Shown here: positions 9,632 through 17,780 of the stretch, piece by piece
Numbering within the stretch: the first letter of the stretch is position 1
Layout of the letters: every line of letters starts with the position of its first letter
Source of the DNA: Allomuricauda ruestringensis DSM 13258
Lineage (GTDB): Bacteria > Bacteroidota > Bacteroidia > Flavobacteriales > Flavobacteriaceae
Assembly: GCF_000224085.1 (NCBI RefSeq)
Contig: NC_015945.1
Span: 1,065,501 to 1,129,500 of the forward strand
Length of the DNA stretch: 64,000 bases
Reading direction: 5' to 3'
Position numbers and translations under genes: made by a program
Notes under the pieces: generated by a model
What the model was told of the DNA's origin: nothing
Seen by the model: the letters and a program-made list of their open reading frames with translations, nothing else
Database searches by the model: none

Positions 9632-11251
9632 ATGCCCAAACATTTAGGTAGAAATCGTAACAAGTATATTGCCAATAAACGGGCTAAAGCAATAAAAAGA
9701 AAAAAGTGGCACGAAAAAGTCAATTTACCCGCATGGATTAGTGCTCTTGCCACATTTATTACCGCTATATTCATCTTTTTACAACTGGAGATTTCTGAAT
9801 ATCAAAGTAATATTTTTGATGCACAAACAGAAATTCTAGAAAAACAGACTTTATTAATAAATAGACAGAATAAACTTTTTGAGGAACAAAACATAAAAAT
9901 TGATTCCCAAAATGTTCTTTTTGGTAGGCAGAATGATTTAGTCAATATCCAAAATTCAAGAACTGATGCTCAAAATCTTCTTATCGGCTCGCAAAATGAA
10001 CTTTTAGATTTTCAAAACAGTCGCATAAGCCAGCAAACCAATTTACAGGAGGCGGAAAGAAGAAGTGCTATTGTATACTTATTTAGCAATGTACTTGATA
10101 AAATAGATGAAGAGTTAAAACAACGACAATTAGCAGGAGAAAATAGAACTTTGTCCACTGAATTAATAGCAAGGATTGCTTCTTTAACCCAAGCTTTAAA
10201 ACCATACAAATATCTAAATAATGATACTATAATATCTCGGGCAGTAAGTCCTGAAAAAGGGCAACTTTTGTCAGCATTGATAAACTTTAACCTTGAATCA
10301 GTTACCTATGATTCTATTTTCAGTAAATCAAATTTTAGGAGTCTAGAATTGGAAAATGCATTTTTAAAAGGCGCAAATTTTCGAAACCTAGACCTTTCTA
10401 ATTCAATATTTTACAATTGTAATCTTAGCAACAGCCATTTCAAAAACACTAAGCTAATCAATGTAATGTTAAATAGATCAGATATAAGCAATGCAACTTT
10501 TGAGAATTGTGATTTAAGACTTTCAGAAATTAAAGGGGTAAACGCTTTTAAAAGTTGGTTTCTTAGCTGTGATTACTTTAAAACTGATTTTTCGTATTCA
10601 AATCTAACCGAAGCTAACTTTGATAGTGACCATAATTTCACTTTGGAATTTGGGACTTTTATTGATAACACCGATTTAAATTTAAACAATAGTGCCAACC
10701 TAGAAAGAATAAAGACTTTTACAGCATTTAAACTATCTGAAAGCCTATCTGGAGTTTACAAAGAACCAAGAACGAGTACGATGCTATATCACACAATTTC
10801 AGTTAAACTTGAAGTAGAGGCAGAGTCCTCCAATAAAAAAATATTAGTTCAGCCTTATCAATCAGATAAAGTTTACATGAATGAAGTCATTTTCGATAAT
10901 GTAAATTTAACCGATGCTGAGCTACAAAATTATACTATAAAAAATTCAAGTTTTGACAGCACACTTATAACTAACATAAAGTTTAAGAATATAACATTAA
11001 GTAATACTTATTTTGAAAATGCAAAATTAGATTCTGGAACATATAAAAAATATTTTCAAGAAGAGTACCAGTTTAAAAAAGAAGAGTTGACCACAAGACT
11101 TAAATTACTCACTACAAAGTACGATACAATTAAAGCCGAATTTAATGATACTTTTCAGATAGACATGGGAAGAGGTTGGAAGCAAGAAGGTCAATCCAAA
11201 AGTATTACAAGACCCTACACGCTCTATCTAAGAAGAATCAAAAAGAATTGA
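9632..11251 (+). CDS. Membrane-anchored pentapeptide-repeat protein with a QN heptad coiled coil
   Basis: 539 residues. A very basic N-terminus (RNRNKYIANKRAKAIKRKK) precedes one membrane helix (ISALATFITAIFIFLQL). Residues about 65-145 repeat Gln-Asn or Gln-Thr every seven residues (QNKLFEE, QNIKIDS, QNVLFGR, QNDLVNI, QNSRTDA, QNLLIGS, QNELLDF), indicating a coiled coil. From about residue 235 come pentapeptide repeats of the A(D/N)Lxx type (ANFRNLDLSNSIFYNCNLSN), forming a right-handed quadrilateral helix, and a second short repeat set near 430. The gene is markedly more AT-rich than its neighbours (sample 60-base lines are 25-30% GC), suggesting acquisition. No function can be assigned. 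Confidence 0.85.
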   Translation: MPKHLGRNRNKYIANKRAKAIKRKKWHEKVNLPAWISALATFITAIFIFLQLEISEYQSNIFDAQTEILEKQTLLINRQNKLFEEQNIKIDSQNVLFGRQNDLVNIQNSRTDAQNLLIGSQNELLDFQNSRISQQTNLQEAERRSAIVYLFSNVLDKIDEELKQRQLAGENRTLSTELIARIASLTQALKPYKYLNNDTIISRAVSPEKGQLLSALINFNLESVTYDSIFSKSNFRSLELENAFLKGANFRNLDLSNSIFYNCNLSNSHFKNTKLINVMLNRSDISNATFENCDLRLSEIKGVNAFKSWFLSCDYFKTDFSYSNLTEANFDSDHNFTLEFGTFIDNTDLNLNNSANLERIKTFTAFKLSESLSGVYKEPRTSTMLYHTISVKLEVEAESSNKKILVQPYQSDKVYMNEVIFDNVNLTDAELQNYTIKNSSFDSTLITNIKFKNITLSNTYFENAKLDSGTYKKYFQEEYQFKKEELTTRLKLLTTKYDTIKAEFNDTFQIDMGRGWKQEGQSKSITRPYTLYLRRIKKN

Positions 11252-11272
11252 ACTTCTTTTAAAGGTATTTAC

Positions 11273-11605
11273 CTAACCCTCCTCCGGCGCCAGCTCCACC
11301 TCAAGTCCATCCAAATCCTTGGTAATATGGATTTGGCAACCCAAACGACTGTTGTCCTTTACAAAAAAAGCTTCGGCCAACATGGCTTCTTCATCATCCG
11401 ACTTTTCGGGTAGTTGATGATCGGATTTTACGTAGCATTGGCAAGATGCACACATGGCCATACCACCACAAATCCCAATGGTTCCCTCAGGGGCAAGTTC
11501 GTAAGAACGTACTATTTCCATCAGGTTCATATTCATATCGGTCGGGGCGTCTACCTCATGTAGTTCGCCATCTCGGTCTATAATCTTTAACTTGATATCA
11601 CTCAT
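11273..11605 (-). CDS. 2Fe-2S ferredoxin (adrenodoxin-like)
   Basis: 110 residues. The cluster ligands are Cys46, Cys52, Cys55 and Cys90 in ICGGMAMCASCQC and RLGCQI, the C-x5-C-x2-C...C spacing of vertebrate/ISC-type ferredoxins. An extra Cys57 is present. The acidic C-terminus (LDGLEVELAPEEG) is typical. It is a small electron carrier in the cytoplasm and very probably the partner of the ferredoxin-NADP reductase encoded just upstream on the same strand. It is the last gene of the Fe-S operon. Confidence 0.93.
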   Translation of the reverse strand: MSDIKLKIIDRDGELHEVDAPTDMNMNLMEIVRSYELAPEGTIGICGGMAMCASCQCYVKSDHQLPEKSDDEEAMLAEAFFVKDNSRLGCQIHITKDLDGLEVELAPEEG

Positions 11606-11611
11606 AATCTT

Positions 11612-11646
11612 TCTAGGGACACTCCTCCCTAAAGTCCCCGTGGGAC
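11612..11646. repeat. Short palindromic intergenic repeat (degraded copy)
   Basis: In the 56-base gap between the ferredoxin and reductase genes the sequence contains GTCCC-cgt-GGGAC and an upstream GGGAC, with CTCCCTAAAGTCCCC, which looks like the CCCCCTAAAGTCCCC-type repeats common between flavobacterial genes. Only one copy is in the window, so family membership rests on recall. Confidence 0.35.
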
Positions 11647-11661
11647 ATTTTCACTTAATAA

Positions 11662-12720
11662 TTAATCTATTGCCTTGACAACTGCCTTTGGCGCTTCCTT
11701 TTTACTTCCGTCAAATCCTGTAACGCCGCCAACGGTGGTATATTTCATTACGTATTTCTTATCTGGGTATATCTTTTGATAGGCACTTTGGCACATCAAA
11801 GTAGCTTCGTGGAAACCGCACAGGATCAGTTTTAATTTACCTGGATAGGTGTTCACATCACCAATGGCATAAATACCAGGAATGTTGGTCTGGTAATCCA
11901 ACGAATTATTCACTTTTATGGCATTTTTTTCTATCTCCAATCCCCATTTGGCAATAGGACCCAATTTGGGCGACAGTCCGAACAATGGGATAAAATTGTC
12001 CACGACAACATCGGTTTCTTTAGAAGTTGTGGTGTTCTTCACGGTTACTTTCTCCAATTGATCTTTACCTTTTAGGGCCACCACTTCTGCCGGGGTCATC
12101 AAATTGATTTTTCCCTCGTTTTTGAGTTGTTGTACCTTCTCAACGGAATCCAAAGCACCTCTAAATTCATTTCTGCGGTGAACCAAGGTTACTTCTTTGG
12201 CAACATCAGCTAAAAAAATGGACCAGTCCAAAGCGGAATCGCCTCCACCGGCAATCAAAACCTTTTTACCTCGGTATATTTCGGGCTCTTTGATCATGTA
12301 GGCCACTCCGTTGTCTTCATATTTCTCCAAGTTTTCCAACAAGGGTTTTCTTGGCTCAAAACTACCAAGTCCACCAGCTATGGCTACAATGGGTGCATGA
12401 TGTTTGGTTCCTTTGTTCGTTGTTACTATAAAGGAGCCATCTTCCAACTTTTCAATGGTCTCAGCGCGTTCCCCCAAGGTAAAACCCGGTTGGAACGGTT
12501 TTATTTGCTCCATGAGGTTATCCACCAAATCACCCGCCAATACTTCGGGGAATCCAGGAATATCGTAAATGGGTTTTTTGGGGTATATTTCTGCGCATTG
12601 ACCGCCTGCTTGCGGCAATGCATCTATTAAATGACATTTGAGTTGTAAAAGGCCTGCTTCAAAAACAGCAAAGAGACCCGTAGGTCCCGCTCCAATTATC
12701 AGAATATCTGTTTTGATCAT
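11662..12720 (-). CDS. Ferredoxin--NADP+ reductase, thioredoxin-reductase type
   Basis: 352 residues. FAD-binding motif at the N-terminus (IIGAGPTGLFAVFEA), the IDALPQAGGQC segment typical of this FNR class, a second Rossmann motif for NAD(P)H (VLIAGGGDSALDWSIFL) and the C-terminal IYAIGDVNTYPGK FAD contact. There is no CxxC redox pair in the central domain, which separates it from thioredoxin reductase proper. It should reduce the 2Fe-2S ferredoxin encoded 56 bases downstream using NADPH. It lies 63 bases after the NifU-like gene in the same operon. Confidence 0.93.
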   Translation of the reverse strand: MIKTDILIIGAGPTGLFAVFEAGLLQLKCHLIDALPQAGGQCAEIYPKKPIYDIPGFPEVLAGDLVDNLMEQIKPFQPGFTLGERAETIEKLEDGSFIVTTNKGTKHHAPIVAIAGGLGSFEPRKPLLENLEKYEDNGVAYMIKEPEIYRGKKVLIAGGGDSALDWSIFLADVAKEVTLVHRRNEFRGALDSVEKVQQLKNEGKINLMTPAEVVALKGKDQLEKVTVKNTTTSKETDVVVDNFIPLFGLSPKLGPIAKWGLEIEKNAIKVNNSLDYQTNIPGIYAIGDVNTYPGKLKLILCGFHEATLMCQSAYQKIYPDKKYVMKYTTVGGVTGFDGSKKEAPKAVVKAID

Positions 12721-12783
12721 ATATTAGGGGTTTTGGCATGCAACTTACTGCTTGCCTAAAAAAAGATTTATGATAATAATCAG

Positions 12784-13035
12784 TTAGCTGATATTGATTA
12801 CCTCTTCAATTTGGGGTGCGTACTTTTTGATGGTCATCTCCACGCCACTCTTCAGTGTCATTTGGTTCACGGTACAACCAATACAGTTGCCTTCCAAACG
12901 CACTTTTACGGTATTGTCTTCAATGGAAATCAAAGTAATATCTCCCCCATCGCTCTGTAAAAACGGGCGTATCTCTTCTAACGCCTTTTCTACATTACTC
13001 CTTGTTTCTTCTGATGTCATTGTTGTCATGGTCAT
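12784..13035 (-). CDS. NifU C-terminal-domain Fe-S scaffold protein
   Basis: 83 residues. Carries the family core EIRPFLQSDGGDITLISIED and the cluster-binding C-x2-C motif in GNCIGCTVNQMTL. These small proteins (Nfu type) assemble or transfer Fe-S clusters. The ATG overlaps the stop of mrp by four bases (ATGA), so translation is probably coupled. In-frame ATGs two and five codons further in are alternative starts. It is followed by the ferredoxin reductase and ferredoxin genes. Confidence 0.92.
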   Translation of the reverse strand: MTMTTMTSEETRSNVEKALEEIRPFLQSDGGDITLISIEDNTVKVRLEGNCIGCTVNQMTLKSGVEMTIKKYAPQIEEVINIS

Positions 13036-14171
13036 TTCTTTTTAACAGCGGAACAACCTGCCATTGTTGTAATTTTTATTGCTTCGGTCGGAGGAAGGTC
13101 TGTATTCCTTCTCACCAACTCCTGAACCACATTTTTCGTAAGCTCTTCAAAAGCTTCTTCTGTTGGAGTAGCTGTCTGCAAGGCGGCTGGCCTTCCAATA
13201 TCACCTGCTTCCCTGATGCTCTGTACCAATGGAATTTGTCCTAAAAATGGAACTTCAAGATCTTCCGATAGATTTTTTGCACCGTTCTCACCAAAAATAT
13301 AATACTTGTTATCGGGTAGCTCCGCAGGTGTAAAATACGCCATATTCTCCACGATTCCCAAAACAGGGACATTAATCGCCTCCTGTTGGAACATGGCGAC
13401 TCCTTTTCTGGCGTCGGCCAAAGCGATTTCTTGCGGCGTGCTTACCACTACGGCACCTGTTACGGGCAAGGATTGCATAATGCTTAAATGAATATCTCCT
13501 GTTCCTGGTGGCAAGTCCAGCAAAAGGAAGTCCAATTCTCCCCAATGCGCATCAAAAATCATTTGATTCAATGCCTTTGCCGCCATGGGACCCCTCCAAA
13601 TTACTGCCTGATTGGGCTGGGTGAAAAATCCGATGGAAAGCAACTTTACCCCATAGTTTTCGATGGGCTTCATTTTGGCTTTTCCATTCATGTTGATGGA
13701 CAATGGTTTTTCGTTGGCCACATCGAACATAATGGGCATGGACGGCCCATAGATATCCGTATCCAACAGGCCAACTTTAAAGCCCATTTTGGCCAAAGTA
13801 ACTGCGATATTAGCGGTTACTGTAGATTTTCCAACGCCTCCTTTTCCAGATGCCACGGCTATAATATTTTGTATTCCCGGAATCGGGTTTCCCTTGATTT
13901 GGTTCACCTTGGGCTTTGAGGGAGCATCAACCTTTAGGTTGACCTTTATTTTAGCTTTCTCGTATACCTCTCTGTGAATACACTTCAATATTTCAACCTC
14001 GGTCTTCTTTTTTGCCTGAAGACTAGGGTTTTTGATGGTAACATCCACTTCTACCTCATCACCGAATACCTGAACATTGGTCACCGAACCGCTCTCCACC
14101 AAATTTTGGCCTTCACCGGGTGCGGATATTTTTTCCAACGCCTTAAGAATATCTGTTTTTTTCAACTTCAT
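13032..14171 (-). CDS. mrp: Mrp/ApbC-type P-loop ATPase, Fe-S cluster carrier
   Basis: 379 residues. An N-terminal MIP18/DUF59-like domain (about 1-95) is followed by the deviant Walker A of the MinD/Mrp family (ASGKGGVGKSTVTANIA) and DTDIYGPSMP. The switch block LLLDLPPGTGDIHLS is intact. Mrp proteins deliver Fe-S clusters to apo-enzymes. A Cys close to the C-terminus (GCSAVKKK) may help. It is the first gene of the mrp-nifU-FNR-ferredoxin operon, whose order strongly supports a role in Fe-S assembly. A TATCTTTG -7 box lies about 47 bases upstream. Confidence 0.94.
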   Translation of the reverse strand: MKLKKTDILKALEKISAPGEGQNLVESGSVTNVQVFGDEVEVDVTIKNPSLQAKKKTEVEILKCIHREVYEKAKIKVNLKVDAPSKPKVNQIKGNPIPGIQNIIAVASGKGGVGKSTVTANIAVTLAKMGFKVGLLDTDIYGPSMPIMFDVANEKPLSINMNGKAKMKPIENYGVKLLSIGFFTQPNQAVIWRGPMAAKALNQMIFDAHWGELDFLLLDLPPGTGDIHLSIMQSLPVTGAVVVSTPQEIALADARKGVAMFQQEAINVPVLGIVENMAYFTPAELPDNKYYIFGENGAKNLSEDLEVPFLGQIPLVQSIREAGDIGRPAALQTATPTEEAFEELTKNVVQELVRRNTDLPPTEAIKITTMAGCSAVKKK

Positions 14172-14217
14172 GAATCCAATTTTTTTTAAACCAACTGTTT
14201 GAACTGGTTCTAAACTA

Positions 14218-14225
14218 CAAAGATA
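14218..14225 (-). promoter_or_regulatory. Bacteroidota -7 box (TATCTTTG) for the Fe-S operon
   Basis: Reverse-strand TATCTTTG matches TAnnTTTG about 47 bases before the mrp ATG. The rest of the 226-base gap up to the amidase shows only an AT-rich stretch and a weak AACCA/TGGTT dyad near 14190-14210. Confidence 0.5.
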
Positions 14226-14397
14226 CGGTGTTGGCGTTAGATTAAGAAGTTGTACTGCTGAATTTCAAAAAAATCATTCGGCTAAATTGTAGGGATTGGA
14301 ATAAATTGTCCTAGAAACTATAAAAGCCACCCATAATTGCTGTCATTTTTTTGAAAAAATGTAGTTTAGATGCTTCCATTTGAAATTATCAACCAAC

Positions 14398-16065
14398 ATG
14401 CTACCAAAAAACAGAATCCCCCACATTGTTCTATTGTTTATCTCATTGACTTGGTTTTCTTGTTCCACCAACAAAAACACCTTTACCAAAAGAGATGTAA
14501 AGAAGTCGGAAAAATTGATCGGGCTTCATTTTGAAACTAAATATCGTGATACCCTATACCCTTATTTGAAAAGAAACCGAAGTGGGTTTGATTCGTTAAG
14601 AAAATACCCCTTGGCCAATGATATTTTTCCTGCTATCCGTTTTGACCCCACTCCTTTTGGCTTTACCATGCCAGAGCAACAAAATGGAACCGAGTGGAAC
14701 ATACCGGATAATGTAGAAATCCCCGAGCCATACAATTTATTAGCCTTTTACACCATTCCGCAATTGGCGTCATTGATCAAAAACCAAAAAATAACGGCTA
14801 CGGAGCTGACAAAATTTTTCTTGAATCGACTGAAAAAATATCAGCCTGCCCTTCAATGCAGTATTACCATAACAGATAGCCTAGCCCTGGAACAGGCCAA
14901 GCGAGCCGATGAAGAAATCAAAGAGGGGAAGTATCGCGGGATTTTGCATGGCATCCCTTATGGCACTAAAGACCTGATGTCGGTTCCTGGATATCCCACC
15001 ACTTGGGGCGCTACTCCGTACAAAGACCAAATAATAGATGAAACAGCAACGGTTGTGAAAAAACTTGAGGATGCCGGGGCCATTTTAGTGACCAAACTGG
15101 TATCGGGGGCCTTGGCCCGTGGCGATGTTTGGTTCGATGGTAAAACCAAAAATCCCTGGGATACCGCCCAAGGTGCCAGTGGTTCTTCGGCTGGATCGGG
15201 TTCTGCGACATCGGCAGGACTTGTTCCTTTTGCTTTGGGAACGGAAACTTTGGGCTCCATCACTTCTCCAAGTACCCGAAATGGGGTTACGGGGCTCCGT
15301 CCAACATACGGTAGAGTAAGTCGACATGGAGTAATGAGCTTGAGCTGGTCCATGGACAAAGTGGGTCCATTGGGAAGAAATGCAGAGGACTGTGCCATTG
15401 TTTTTGAAGCCATTCAAGGAAAAGATAAAAATGACCTGACCACCGTTGACCTTCCTTTTGGAGTGAATTGGGAAAAAAACATCAAAAATCTTAGAGTAGC
15501 CTATCTAAAAAAAGATATTGAAAAGGACACCACCGAATCTGGAGACAATCTGAGGAATGCGCTCAAATCCCTCAAGGAATTGGACATAGAACCCACTGCA
15601 GTAGAAATGCCAGAGGATGTGCCTTATCGTGGATTTGATATTATTCTGAGAGCGGAAGCAGGTGCTTTTTTTGACGAACTTGTGCGTTCGGGCGGAGTGG
15701 ACGTTATGGTGGAGCAAGACCAGCGTTCCCGTGCCAATTCCCTCAGACAAAGTAGATTTATTCCTGCTGTGGAATACATTCAGGCGAACCGACAACGACA
15801 AGTGCTCATCCAAAAAATGCAGGATTTGATGAAGGATTACGATGTATTGATTTCACCCACATTTGGAAATGACCAACTTTTGGCAACCAATCTTACCGGG
15901 CATCCTGTAATTGCTGTTCCAACGGGTCTGGATGGCGAAAACCACCCTACGAGCATGACTTTTGTGGGCAATTTGTATGATGAAGCGAGTATTTTATTAC
16001 TGGCAAAAGCATTTCAGGATGCCACATCGTTTGACGAATTGCACCCACCGGGATATATGGATTAA
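14398..16065 (+). CDS. Amidase signature family lipoprotein
   Basis: 555 residues from the ATG that begins MLPKNRIPHIVLLF; an in-frame TTG 18 bases upstream is less likely. A lipoprotein signal (FISLTWFSCSTNK) predicts export. The amidase signature Ser-Ser-Lys triad is visible: Lys in LHGIPYGTKDL, then GASGSSAGSGSATSAG with the cis-Ser and nucleophile Ser in GTETLGSITSPS. These enzymes hydrolyse amides, and many flavobacterial exported members have no known substrate. The 3' end overlaps the convergent alkyltransferase-like gene by four bases. Confidence 0.92.
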   Translation: MLPKNRIPHIVLLFISLTWFSCSTNKNTFTKRDVKKSEKLIGLHFETKYRDTLYPYLKRNRSGFDSLRKYPLANDIFPAIRFDPTPFGFTMPEQQNGTEWNIPDNVEIPEPYNLLAFYTIPQLASLIKNQKITATELTKFFLNRLKKYQPALQCSITITDSLALEQAKRADEEIKEGKYRGILHGIPYGTKDLMSVPGYPTTWGATPYKDQIIDETATVVKKLEDAGAILVTKLVSGALARGDVWFDGKTKNPWDTAQGASGSSAGSGSATSAGLVPFALGTETLGSITSPSTRNGVTGLRPTYGRVSRHGVMSLSWSMDKVGPLGRNAEDCAIVFEAIQGKDKNDLTTVDLPFGVNWEKNIKNLRVAYLKKDIEKDTTESGDNLRNALKSLKELDIEPTAVEMPEDVPYRGFDIILRAEAGAFFDELVRSGGVDVMVEQDQRSRANSLRQSRFIPAVEYIQANRQRQVLIQKMQDLMKDYDVLISPTFGNDQLLATNLTGHPVIAVPTGLDGENHPTSMTFVGNLYDEASILLLAKAFQDATSFDELHPPGYMD

Positions 16066-16385
16066 AGCTCCGAGGCTGGATCCCAAAAGTATTTTTGAAA
16101 ATCTACGATTTGATTTTCTTTTACCGGTATTCCTTCGTTTTCGAGGAGCTGTTGCATAATATTGGAACCCTCAAAATGATATTTTCCGGTCAGTACGCCC
16201 ACACGGTTAACCACTCGGTGTGCCGGAACGTCTTTTGCCAAGGAATTGTTCATGGCCCAACCCACCATCCTAGCGCTTCGGGCTGCCCCTAAATATTTCG
16301 CAATAGCTCCGTAAGAGGTTACCCTGCCGTAGGGAATCTGTTTGGCCACTTCGTAAACTTTGTCAAAGAAGTTTTTTTCTTCCAT
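16062..16385 (-). CDS. Alkyltransferase-like protein (MGMT family, active-site Cys replaced)
   Basis: 107 residues covering only the MGMT DNA-binding domain. The family core is clear (VYEVAKQIPYGRVTSYGAIA and GWAMNNS), but the methyl-acceptor motif PCHR is PAHR, with Ala55 in place of Cys. By analogy with ATL proteins, it probably binds O6-alkylguanine and flags it for nucleotide excision repair and does not repair it directly. It is immediately upstream-adjacent to the LysE-type gene with a 1-base gap, so the trmB-lysE-atl block looks like an operon. Confidence 0.9.
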   Translation of the reverse strand: MEEKNFFDKVYEVAKQIPYGRVTSYGAIAKYLGAARSARMVGWAMNNSLAKDVPAHRVVNRVGVLTGKYHFEGSNIMQQLLENEGIPVKENQIVDFQKYFWDPASEL

Positions 16386-16386
16386 G

Positions 16387-17022
16387 TTAGCGGTACATTA
16401 TGCGAATCAAGGTAATCACGAGCAGCAAAAGCATCAAAGCGCTTAAAATGTAATTGGAGTTCTTGGAAAAACGGTTGGTCTTGGTCTCCATCTTATCAAA
16501 ATAAAAGGTGTAGAGGTACAGAACAGAAAAAGTACCAGCCCCTGCGGCGACCACAAAAGTGGTAATGTCCTTGGCTTCAAACTTTATCCAACCCGCTTCG
16601 TTCCACATGGCGTTTAAACCGCTGTAATACGGAATGGTCAACAAATTAAGGGCAGCCAACAAAACCCCCTTAAAAAAACTGTTCTTTTTGCTCAGATTGA
16701 CCTCTTTAATGGCTTGTGCCTTTGCTTTGTTGCGCTTTGCGATCACAAAAAAGTAAACAGCAAAAAATGCGAATACGGCCACAGCGATCTTGAACAACAC
16801 ATCGATTACCTCTGGATTTTTATATAAAAATTTTGAGATATAAACGGCAATATAGGCCTGCACCATAATAGTGCTGGAAACACCCAAGCTAAAAATAACA
16901 CCGTTCAACTTTCCTTTTTCCACACTAACCTTGGCCGCATTCATGTTTAGCAATCCCGGTGGCACAGTGGCCATAAAGGCTGCTGAGAATGTAGCAAAGA
17001 AGAGTATGAGTACGTGGGTCAT
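16387..17022 (-). CDS. LysE/RhtB-family membrane transporter
   Basis: 211 residues with six hydrophobic segments. The N-terminus FSAAFMATVPPGLLNMNAAK is the typical LysE-family start (PGP-like turn, here PPG), and the central part contains a charged cytoplasmic loop (AKRNKAKAQAIKEVNLSKK). Members export amino acids or small metabolites. It lies between trmB (3 bases) and the alkyltransferase-like gene (1 base) on the same strand, so it is likely cotranscribed with them. Substrate unknown. Confidence 0.85.
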   Translation of the reverse strand: MTHVLILFFATFSAAFMATVPPGLLNMNAAKVSVEKGKLNGVIFSLGVSSTIMVQAYIAVYISKFLYKNPEVIDVLFKIAVAVFAFFAVYFFVIAKRNKAKAQAIKEVNLSKKNSFFKGVLLAALNLLTIPYYSGLNAMWNEAGWIKFEAKDITTFVVAAGAGTFSVLYLYTFYFDKMETKTNRFSKNSNYILSALMLLLLVITLIRIMYR

Positions 17023-17025
17023 TGG

Positions 17026-17694
17026 TTAGTTGATCCTAAATTGAATATAGGTAATTGGTTTTCCGTTTTCAAGATACTGATTTTCGTAGAAAGTTTGGAT
17101 TTCGAGAACTTCAGGAGGGGCTCCTTCGTTTTTATATACATCGTGATTGGCATATATAATTTCGTGTCCCAAACCTTGCAAAAGCCCTAGGGTGTATCCG
17201 TGCATATATTCGCTATCGGTCTTCAGGTTGATTATTCCTCCTGGTTTCAGGATTTTTTTATATCGCTCCAAAAATACGGGGTTTGTCATTCGGTGCTTGG
17301 TGCGTTTGTACTTTATTTGTGGGTCCGGAAATGTAATCCAAATCTCGCTAACTTCCCCTTCGCCAAAAAGGTGGTCCACCAACTCAATCTGGGTTCGCAA
17401 AAACGCTACATTATTCAATTCTTGCTCCAAAGCGGTCTTGGCACCGCGCCAAAATCGGGCTCCTTTTATGTCTATGCCAATGTGGTTTCTGTCCGCGTTC
17501 ATTTGGGCGAGACCTACGGTATATTCACCCTTGCCGCAACCCAGTTCCAACACAATTGGATTGTAGTTGCCAAAAAAGGATGCCCAATTGCCCTTATACT
17601 TGAATCCGGCCAAAACATCTTCCCTTGCAGGCTGCACCACATTGGCAAATGTTTCGTTCTCCTTAAACCTTTTCAGTTTGTTCTTACTTCCCAC
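17026..17694 (-). CDS. trmB: tRNA (guanine-N7)-methyltransferase
   Basis: 222 residues starting at a GTG, which fits the lineage-typical N-terminus GSKNKLKRFKENETFANV. The SAM-binding motif is VLELGCGKGEYTVGLA, followed by the family blocks GIDIKGARFWRGAKTAL and WITFPDPQIKYKRTKHRMTNP, where the conserved DP and R/K residues bind tRNA. The enzyme makes m7G46 in tRNA using S-adenosylmethionine. It is first in the short trmB-lysE-atl run and divergent from the glycosyltransferase gene. Confidence 0.95.
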   Translation of the reverse strand: MGSKNKLKRFKENETFANVVQPAREDVLAGFKYKGNWASFFGNYNPIVLELGCGKGEYTVGLAQMNADRNHIGIDIKGARFWRGAKTALEQELNNVAFLRTQIELVDHLFGEGEVSEIWITFPDPQIKYKRTKHRMTNPVFLERYKKILKPGGIINLKTDSEYMHGYTLGLLQGLGHEIIYANHDVYKNEGAPPEVLEIQTFYENQYLENGKPITYIQFRIN

Positions 17695-17780
17695 TTTGGT
17701 ATTGAATTGAGCAAAAAAATTAATGATTTGGCAAAACTAAGGAAATCTAAAAGCAATTTACATTTTGTTTTTTTGCTGTT

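Noticed and set aside
14380..14397. TTG start of the amidase 18 bases upstream
   Set aside because: The downstream ATG begins exactly at a plausible lipoprotein signal; the TTG adds only KLSTN.
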